Part shown: positions 58,131-64,000 of the stretch, one piece after another
Numbering within the stretch: position 1 is the stretch's first letter
Layout: each line of letters starts with the position of its first letter
Origin: Variovorax jilinensis
GTDB lineage: Bacteria > Pseudomonadota > Gammaproteobacteria > Burkholderiales > Burkholderiaceae_C
Direction: 5' to 3'
Assembly (NCBI RefSeq): GCF_030316885.1
Contig: NZ_JASZYQ010000002.1
Location: 318,001 to 382,000, forward strand
Length of the DNA stretch: 64,000 nucleotides
Program-made: the position numbers and the translations under genes
The notes under the pieces: generated by a model
Told to the model about the DNA's origin: nothing
What the model saw: the letters and a program-made list of their open reading frames with translations, nothing else
Database searches by the model: none

Positions 58131-59312
58131 TCAGCCCAGGACGGTTTGCGCCACGATGTTGCGCTGGACTTCGTTCGAGCCGCCGTAGATCGTGGTCTTG
58201 CGCATGTTGAAGAAGGTGGATGCCAGCGGCGCAAGGGCCGGGTTGCCACCGGGGAAGTTGCCCTGCCAGCCGGCTTCCATGGCTTCGCGGATCAGCGGCA
58301 GCGAATAGGGGCCGCCGGCCAGCACCATCAGCTCGGCGTAGCGCTGCTGGATCTCGCTGCCGCGAATCTTCAGCAGGCCCGCCACGTCGAGCGAATTCTT
58401 GCCCGACGTCGCGGCCGAGAGCACCCGCAGCACCATCATCTCGAGGGCCACGATGTCGACTTCGAGCTTGGCGATCTCGTCGCGGAAGCGCTGGTCGTCG
58501 TAGACGCCTTCGCTCTTGGCGATGCGCTTGAGGCGCTCGAGCTCGCGCTTGGCCCGGTTCACGTCGGCGATGTTGGTGCGTTCATGCGAGAGCAGGTGCT
58601 TGGCGTAGGTCCAGCCCTTGTTCTCCTCGCCGATCAGGTTCTCGGCCGGCACTTCGACGTTGTCGAAGAACACCTCGTTCACCTCGTAGCCGCCGTCGAT
58701 CAGCTTGATCGGGCGCACCGTGACGCCCTTGGACTTCATGTCCAGCAGCAGGAAGCTGATGCCGGTCTGGGGTTTGCCCTCGTTGCTGGTGCGCACGAGG
58801 TTGAACATCCAGTCGCCGTACTGGCCCAGCGTGGTCCAGGTCTTCTGGCCGTTGACGATGTACTTGTCGCCCTGGCGCTCGGCCTTGGTCTTGACCGAGG
58901 CCAGGTCGGAACCCGATCCGGGCTCGCTGTAGCCCTGGCTCCACCAGACTTCGCCGCTGGCGATGCCGGGGAGGAAGCGCTTCTGCTGCTCGGGGCTGCC
59001 GAAGGCCATGATCACCGGGGCCACCATGACGGGGCCGAAGGGGACGATGCGCGGTGCGCCGGCCAGTGCGGCTTCCTCCTCGAACAGGTGGCGCTGCACG
59101 GCGGTCCAGCCCGGGCCGCCGAATTCCTTCGGCCAGCCATAGCCGAGCCAGCCCTTCTTGCCGAGGATCTTGGCCCAGCGCTGCAGGTCGTCGCGCGTCA
59201 GTTCGAGCGCGTTGTGGACCTTGTGGGAGATGTCTTGGGGAAGGTTCTCTTTGACCCAGGCGCGAATATCTTCGCGGAACTTCTGTTCTTCGGGCGTGAA
59301 GCTCAAATCCAT
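58131..59312 (-). CDS. Acyl-CoA dehydrogenase, large partner (PimC-like)
   Basis: A 393-residue acyl-CoA dehydrogenase with SEPGSGSDLASVKTKA and WTTLGQYGDWMFNLVRTS in the FAD domain. The C-terminus reads TIYGGSNEVQRN, but no glutamate occupies the usual base position about 15 residues earlier (Ala/Leu in its place), so this subunit may be non-catalytic and act with the small partner in a heteromer. First gene of the pair, divergent from purN across 146 bases. PimC/PimD-like pairs act in dicarboxylate degradation. Confidence 0.9.
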   Translation of the reverse strand: MDLSFTPEEQKFREDIRAWVKENLPQDISHKVHNALELTRDDLQRWAKILGKKGWLGYGWPKEFGGPGWTAVQRHLFEEEAALAGAPRIVPFGPVMVAPVIMAFGSPEQQKRFLPGIASGEVWWSQGYSEPGSGSDLASVKTKAERQGDKYIVNGQKTWTTLGQYGDWMFNLVRTSNEGKPQTGISFLLLDMKSKGVTVRPIKLIDGGYEVNEVFFDNVEVPAENLIGEENKGWTYAKHLLSHERTNIADVNRAKRELERLKRIAKSEGVYDDQRFRDEIAKLEVDIVALEMMVLRVLSAATSGKNSLDVAGLLKIRGSEIQQRYAELMVLAGGPYSLPLIREAMEAGWQGNFPGGNPALAPLASTFFNMRKTTIYGGSNEVQRNIVAQTVLG

Positions 59313-59458
59313 GCGTGCCTCGCTGTGTTGAATCGTTGCGCCGCGGTGCGCGGCGTGTCTCCGGGACCGCGGTTTTTAGCACGGTCGTGCGCTTCGGAGG
59401 TGTCCGCGCGGCGACATCGGCGGCCCCCTGAAATGCAGCACGGATAATCCCGCGTCCC

Positions 59459-60043
59459 ATGAAGAACATTGTGATCCTTATCTCGGGCGGCGGGTCGAAC
59501 ATGGCGGCCATCGTGCGGGCCGCCGAGCACGAGCGCTGGGCCGCGCGCTTCGATGCCCGCGTCGCCGCCGTCATCAGCAACAAGGCCGATGCCGCAGGCT
59601 TGGCGCTGGCGCGCGAACGCGGCATCGCGACCGCCGTGGTGCCGCACAGGGACTTCGCGAATCGCGAGGATTTCGACCGCGCCCTGGCCGCGGCCGTCGA
59701 TGCGCACGCGCCGGCCCTGGTGGTGCTGGCGGGCTTCATGCGAATCCTCACGCCGGGATTCGTCGGCCGCTACGCGGGTCGGCTGATCAACATCCATCCT
59801 TCATTGCTGCCGGCCTTTCCGGGGCTGAACACACATCAGCGTGCCATCGACGCCGGCTGCAAGGTGGCCGGACTCACGGTGCACCAGGTGACGGCCGAAC
59901 TCGACCACGGCCCGATCCTCGCGCAGGCGGTAGTACCTGTGTTTGCGGACGACACCGCCACCAGCCTGGCCGAGCGGGTGCTCGTCCACGAACATAGGGT
60001 TTACCCCGCCGCGATTGCCGCCTGGCTTGGCGAAACAAAATGA
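59459..60043 (+). CDS. purN: Phosphoribosylglycinamide formyltransferase PurN
   Basis: A 194-residue enzyme of purine synthesis that transfers a formyl group from 10-formyl-THF to GAR. It has the phosphate loop ILISGGGSNMAAI (about residues 6-18), the formyl-transfer site NIHPSLLPAFPG (Asn111, His113) and Asp149 in LDHGPILAQ. Length and motifs match the family. It converges with the small DUF1653 gene that ends 15 bases later. Confidence 0.96.
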   Translation: MKNIVILISGGGSNMAAIVRAAEHERWAARFDARVAAVISNKADAAGLALARERGIATAVVPHRDFANREDFDRALAAAVDAHAPALVVLAGFMRILTPGFVGRYAGRLINIHPSLLPAFPGLNTHQRAIDAGCKVAGLTVHQVTAELDHGPILAQAVVPVFADDTATSLAERVLVHEHRVYPAAIAAWLGETK

Positions 60044-60058
60044 CACAATCGCCGAGGC

Positions 60059-60304
60059 TCAATCTCCCTGATCGAGCTTCTCGAAGCGCAGACGCGAGGC
60101 GCCGTCGATCTCCACGCAGCTGTTGAACATGGCGGCCGGCCGCACCCAGAGGCCACGTTGGCCGTACAGCGCGCGGTAGAGAGTCATCGGTTCCAGGGTT
60201 TCGCTGTGGCGCACGGTGCCGAGGACCTCGTAGTCGCCGCCCTTGTAGTGGCGGTAGCGGCCGAGCGGGGTCTCGATCAGGGGTGGCAGGTCGTCGTCGT
60301 TCAC
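60059..60304 (-). CDS. DUF1653 family protein
   Basis: An 81-residue protein matching DUF1653, with LGRYRHYKGGDYEVLGTVRHSETLEP (about residues 14-39), then TLYRALYGQRGLWVRP and the MF motif. The GTG at 60304 is selected because AAGGAG lies eight bases upstream. It is divergent from the M48 peptidase gene with 34 bases between the two starts. Function unknown. Confidence 0.78.
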   Translation of the reverse strand: MNDDDLPPLIETPLGRYRHYKGGDYEVLGTVRHSETLEPMTLYRALYGQRGLWVRPAAMFNSCVEIDGASRLRFEKLDQGD

Positions 60305-60338
60305 TCGGGTGTCTCCTTCATGCAACTGAAAGGTCGGG

Positions 60339-62198
60339 ATGGATAGGGCGGATTTCGTTCACCTCGTTCGCCTGAGCGAGCATGCCAGCGCCGACGACAG
60401 CCACGGCTATCGGCGCGGTGTCGCCGTCTTCGCGGCGCTCGGCTACCTGTGGGTGATCGCCTGCCTCGCGCTCGCGCTGGGCCTCATCGCCTGGATTCTC
60501 GGCGGCCTCGGGCAGGGCGGGCGTTTCGGCTTCACGCGCGGCTGGCTGCTGCTGTTCGCTCTCGGCCTGCTGTGGGCCACGCTGCGCGCGCTCTGGGTGC
60601 GTTTCGACGAGCCCGAGGGCGTCGAGCTCGAGCGCGAGGACGCGCCCGAGCTGTTCGAGGCGCTCGACCGCATCCGCAAGCGCATCGACGGGCCGCCGGT
60701 GCACCGCGTCTTCCTCGACGACGAATTCAACGCCAGCATCCGCCAGCTGCCGCGCTTCGGTCTCTTCGGCGGCGCGGTCAACCACCTGAGCATCGGACTG
60801 CCGCTGCTGATGGCGCTGGACCGCCGCCGGCTGCTGTCGGTGCTAGCGCACGAGTACGGCCACCTGCGCGGCAACCACGGCAAGCTCAGCGCCTGGATCT
60901 ATCGAACCCGGCTGTCCTGGCTCAAGCTCGACGCCAGCTTCCAGCGCGACGAGGGCGTGATGGCCTACGCCTCGCAGGCCTTCTTCCGCTGGTACTTCCC
61001 GCGCTTCGCTGCCCGGACCTTCGCACTTGCGCGGCAGGACGAGTACGAAGCCGACAGGGTCGCCGCGCGGCTGCTCGGCACCCGTGTCGTCGGGCGCGCA
61101 CTCAGCGAGATCGTGGTCAAGAGCGCCTGGTATGCGGAGCGCTTCTGGCCCGCCCACTGGGCGCGGGCGCTCGACGACGAACTGCCGGCGGGCCCGTTCG
61201 CGTCGATGGCGCCACAGCTCGGCGGCCCGATGGCGCCGGAATTCGCGCGCGTCGCGCTGCGCAACGCCTTGCGCGCAGTCAGCGACGTCGACGACACCCA
61301 TCCCGTGCTGCGCGACCGCCTCGAGGCCCTGGACGAGAAGCCGGCGCTGCCGTCCTGGTCCTCCAAGCCGGCGCTCGGCCTGTTGGCCGACGGGCAGCGC
61401 TGGATCGAGCATTTCGATGCCGAATGGCGCAGCTCCCACGCCGGCGACTGGAAGCAGCACCACGCCTACCTGGTGCGCGTGCGCGAGCGCGTGAAGGTGC
61501 TCTCGGCCGCTGCCGGCCGCAACAGTGCCGACGAGATGGTGGAGTGGGCCGACTGCGCGCGCCGCATCGACGCCGCGGCCGACGTGCTCGGGCACTACGA
61601 GCGCGCGCTGCAGCTCACCGAGAACCATCCGGGCGCCCTGCGCGGGCTCGCGCAGCTGCTGCCGGCGAGCGACCGCAGCGCCCGGCTGGCGGTGCTCGAG
61701 CGGCTGCACGAATCGAGCGTCGCCAGCCGCTGGTGGGCGGCGCGCACCGCGCTCGCGCTGCTCGAGGACCCCGATGCCGGCGGCCACGACGATCGCGCGA
61801 TCAAGCTCTGGCGCGAGCGCGCCAAGGTCGCGGAGGAGGCCGAGCAGCGCGCCTGGGAGGAGATCACGGCGACGCCCTGCTTCAGCCAGATCACGCGCCA
61901 CGACCTGAGCGAATTCGAGCTCGGCGAGCTGCGCGCCGACCTGCTGCGCTGCACGCCGGTGGCGCGCGCCTGGCTGGTGCGCAAGACCCTGCGCGAATTT
62001 CCGTGGCGGCGTGCCTACGTGCTGTTCCTCGAGCTGCCCGACCTGGTCGACGACGAGCGCTGGTACCTGTGCCGCCAGCTCGAGCAGACCCTGGGGCTGC
62101 CCGGCGCGGTACTGGTGCTCTGGGCCGGCCATTCGCCCACGCTCGAGCAGATCGAGCGGCAGGCCTTCGGCGCCATCTGGACCCGCGGCGAGGACTGA
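60339..62198 (+). CDS. M48-family metallopeptidase, membrane-bound
   Basis: A 619-residue protein. N-terminal membrane helices (about residues 28-58 and 65-85) precede the zinc-binding HEYGH (His171, His175), with the third ligand Glu237 in DEYEADRVAA. The rest (about residues 340-619) is a helical TPR-like region (ALQLTENHPGALRGLAQLL). Such proteins degrade or monitor membrane proteins. It has a very short promoter space (34 bases) with the divergent DUF1653 gene, and is followed by an RsmB-like gene after 11 bases. Confidence 0.88.
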   Translation: MDRADFVHLVRLSEHASADDSHGYRRGVAVFAALGYLWVIACLALALGLIAWILGGLGQGGRFGFTRGWLLLFALGLLWATLRALWVRFDEPEGVELEREDAPELFEALDRIRKRIDGPPVHRVFLDDEFNASIRQLPRFGLFGGAVNHLSIGLPLLMALDRRRLLSVLAHEYGHLRGNHGKLSAWIYRTRLSWLKLDASFQRDEGVMAYASQAFFRWYFPRFAARTFALARQDEYEADRVAARLLGTRVVGRALSEIVVKSAWYAERFWPAHWARALDDELPAGPFASMAPQLGGPMAPEFARVALRNALRAVSDVDDTHPVLRDRLEALDEKPALPSWSSKPALGLLADGQRWIEHFDAEWRSSHAGDWKQHHAYLVRVRERVKVLSAAAGRNSADEMVEWADCARRIDAAADVLGHYERALQLTENHPGALRGLAQLLPASDRSARLAVLERLHESSVASRWWAARTALALLEDPDAGGHDDRAIKLWRERAKVAEEAEQRAWEEITATPCFSQITRHDLSEFELGELRADLLRCTPVARAWLVRKTLREFPWRRAYVLFLELPDLVDDERWYLCRQLEQTLGLPGAVLVLWAGHSPTLEQIERQAFGAIWTRGED

Positions 62199-62209
62199 GA
62201 CAATGGGGG

Positions 62210-63481
62210 ATGCACCCCAAAGCCCTGCTTGACGCCACCGCCGACCTCGTCGGCCTGGTCCTGAAATTCGATCACCCGGCCGACCAGGTCGTTTCGCGCT
62301 TCTTCCGCGACCACCGCGAGTTCGGTCCGCGCGAGCGCGCCACCCTGGCCGAGACGGTCTACACCGTGCTGCGCAAGAAGCAGCTGTTCGACCATCTGTC
62401 GCCCTCGGGCAGCGGCCCCAAGGAGCGCCGCATGGCGATCCTGGGCTTCCACGGCCCGCGCGACTTCCTCAAGAGCGCGCTCAACGACACCGAGAAGCGC
62501 TGGCTCGACAACTGCGACGGCGTGAAGCAGGACGACCTGCTCGAACGCCATCGCCACAACCTGCCGGAGTGGCTGGTGGCACCGCTCAAGGCGCAGCTGG
62601 GCGACCAGTTCTGGCCGCTGGCCGAGAGCCTGCAGCAGCCGGCGCCGCTCGACCTGCGGGTCAATGCGCTGGCCGACAAGCGCGCCGAGGTCCAGAAGGA
62701 GCTCGCCAAGGCCGGCATCAAGGCGGTCGCCACGCCGTATTCGCCATGGGGCCTGCGCGTCGACGGCAAGCCGCCGCTCAACAAGCTCGATGCCTTCACG
62801 CGCGGCGCGGTCGAGGTGCAGGACGAAGGCTCGCAGCTGCTCGCGCTGCTGCTCGACGCCAAGCGCGGCGAGATGGTGGTCGACTTCTGCGCCGGCGCCG
62901 GTGGCAAGACGCTCGCGATCGGTGCCAGCATGCGAAATACCGGGCGCCTCTACGCCTTCGACACCTCGGCGCACCGGCTCGATGCCCTGAAGCCGCGGCT
63001 GGCGCGCAGCGGCCTCTCGAATGTCCACCCGGCCGCCATCGCGCACGAGCGCGACGACCGCATCAAGCGCCTGGCCGGCAAGATCGACCGCGTGCTGGTC
63101 GATGCGCCGTGCTCGGGACTCGGCACGCTGCGGCGCAATCCGGACCTCAAGTGGCGCCAGTCGCCGCAGTCGGTCCAGGAACTGACCGCCAAGCAGACCG
63201 CCATCCTGCAGAGCGCGGCCCGGCTCGTGAAGCCCGGCGGACGGCTGGTCTACGCCACCTGCAGCGTCCTGCCCGAGGAAAACGAGGCGATCGCCGAGGC
63301 CTTCGGCGCCGCCAACCCCGACTTCGAGCTCCAGGACGCGGCGGCGCTGCTGGCCGGCCTCAAGGTAGAGAACGCGGCCTCCCTTTGCGCCGGCGGGGAG
63401 GGCGGCACCCGTTACCTGCGGCTTTGGCCGCACCGCCACGCGACGGACGGTTTTTTTGCTGCCGTGTGGAACCGGAAATAG
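62210..63481 (+). CDS. RsmB/NOL1/NOP2/sun-family RNA cytosine methyltransferase
   Basis: A 423-residue RNA m5C methyltransferase. It has an N-terminal NusB-like helical region (about residues 1-130), the SAM-binding core VVDFCAGAGGKTLAIG (about 223-238), the catalytic ATCS motif with Cys351 and the PCSG motif with Cys301. RsmB methylates 16S rRNA, but the exact RNA is not proved. The N-terminal part differs somewhat from classical RsmB. Start at 62210; follows the M48 gene by 11 bases. Confidence 0.9.
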   Translation: MHPKALLDATADLVGLVLKFDHPADQVVSRFFRDHREFGPRERATLAETVYTVLRKKQLFDHLSPSGSGPKERRMAILGFHGPRDFLKSALNDTEKRWLDNCDGVKQDDLLERHRHNLPEWLVAPLKAQLGDQFWPLAESLQQPAPLDLRVNALADKRAEVQKELAKAGIKAVATPYSPWGLRVDGKPPLNKLDAFTRGAVEVQDEGSQLLALLLDAKRGEMVVDFCAGAGGKTLAIGASMRNTGRLYAFDTSAHRLDALKPRLARSGLSNVHPAAIAHERDDRIKRLAGKIDRVLVDAPCSGLGTLRRNPDLKWRQSPQSVQELTAKQTAILQSAARLVKPGGRLVYATCSVLPEENEAIAEAFGAANPDFELQDAAALLAGLKVENAASLCAGGEGGTRYLRLWPHRHATDGFFAAVWNRK

Positions 63482-63611
63482 GCTCAGCGCTCCAAAGAAG
63501 GTGTAAATCTTGCGGTGAATCAAGTGTTTAGGCCCCTTTTCGGGCCCGAACCTTTAAAATCGCTGGTTACCTGAAGGCTGCACCTTTGTGCGCCATGGAG
63601 TACTGATTTCA

Positions 63612-64000
63612 ATGTTGCCTCCTGACTCTGCCGTACTGAGCGCGGCCATCGACTGGCTCGGAAACGGTTTGTTGGACCTCACGTGGTGGGAAGTCGTGCT
63701 GTACACGCTCGTCACCACGCACATCACGATCGCGGGCGTCACGATCTTCCTGCACCGCACGCAGACGCACCGGGCCATGGATCTGGGGCCGATTCCGTCG
63801 CATTTCTTCCGCTTCTGGCTCTGGCTCAGCACCGGCATGGTGACCAAGGAATGGGTCGCCATCCACCGCAAGCACCACGCCAAGTGCGAGACCGTTGACG
63901 ATCCGCACAGCCCGCAGGTCAAGGGCATCGACGAAGTCATGTGGCGCGGCGCCGAGCTGTACCGCAAGGAATCGAAGAACAAGGAAACGATGGAGCGTTT
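63612..64000 (+). CDS. Fatty-acid desaturase (acyl-CoA desaturase), partial
   Basis: The first 129 full codons of a membrane fatty-acid desaturase; the gene runs off the window. Helix at about residues 25-47, then the di-iron histidine boxes HRTQTH (48-53) and HRKHH (85-89), the first two of three family boxes. These residues bind two iron ions that insert a double bond, likely delta-9. The promoter must be in the 130 bases after the RsmB-like gene, which also contains a short GC hairpin. Confidence 0.92.
   Translation, partial: MLPPDSAVLSAAIDWLGNGLLDLTWWEVVLYTLVTTHITIAGVTIFLHRTQTHRAMDLGPIPSHFFRFWLWLSTGMVTKEWVAIHRKHHAKCETVDDPHSPQVKGIDEVMWRGAELYRKESKNKETMER

Noticed and set aside
63530-63548. 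GGCCC...GGGCC hairpin upstream of the desaturase gene, considered as a terminator
   Set aside because: No T tract follows it, and the stem is short.

Overview
The window is high-GC, gene-dense proteobacterial chromosome, most likely from a Comamonadaceae (Burkholderiales) relative of Variovorax. This is an inference from gene content and order: a monomeric NADP isocitrate dehydrogenase, an HU protein with a lysine/alanine tail, the ribF-ileS-lspA block, several tripartite-tricarboxylate-transporter genes and TetR/LysR regulators. I saw no rRNA, tRNA, insertion sequence, prophage or CRISPR array. At least 58 protein genes are supported, with one decayed gene remnant. Two small calls (1036-1248 and 3492-3683) and one more (1335-1577) are tentative.

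Layout. 1-9114: 5' part of icd (minus), small and exported proteins, an NlpD-like lipoprotein, a nitronate monooxygenase/SDR/TetR cluster, TrhA, the NfeD-SPFH membrane pair and an NTF2-like protein. 9115-12540: a frameshifted membrane-protein remnant, HU, a Zn/Cd/Pb-type P-type ATPase and a DUF1488 protein. 13265-20018: urease accessory genes ureE-ureF-ureG, divergent from a very large NCS1-transporter/histidine-kinase/receiver fusion and its LuxR-type response regulator. 20073-26465: outer-membrane-like and exported proteins, recJ, a phosphoglycerate-mutase-like regulator, a single lolC/E-type permease with lolD, and a lipocalin.

26487-31829 is an aspartate module: two tandem AspT antiporters, aspartate 4-decarboxylase and a small protein. 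Exchange of aspartate for alanine plus decarboxylation is known to generate proton-motive force. 31944-35969 holds a MoxR/DUF58/VWA operon behind a HtrA-like protease. 36059-41446 has TatD, a repeat-bearing exported protein, an MscS channel, a UDG-family glycosylase, a spermidine-synthase-like protein and an orphan GspE/PilB-type ATPase. 41576-49994 is a catabolic/transport region: TctB-TctA, a LysR regulator, then TctC-type binding protein, gamma-glutamyltransferase, EamA exporter, SDR and quinone oxidoreductase in one tight plus-strand run.

50001-64000 is mostly housekeeping: Na/Pi cotransporter, lspA-ileS-ribF, an HNH endonuclease, a paired set of acyl-CoA dehydrogenases, purN, DUF1653, an M48 peptidase, an RsmB-type rRNA methyltransferase and the first part of a fatty-acid desaturase.

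The most unusual item is the transporter-kinase fusion at 15403-19011. It carries an eight-cysteine cluster between its transporter and kinase halves and sits back to back with ureEFG. That suggests, without proving, a link between sensing or uptake of a nucleobase or ureide and urease maturation.
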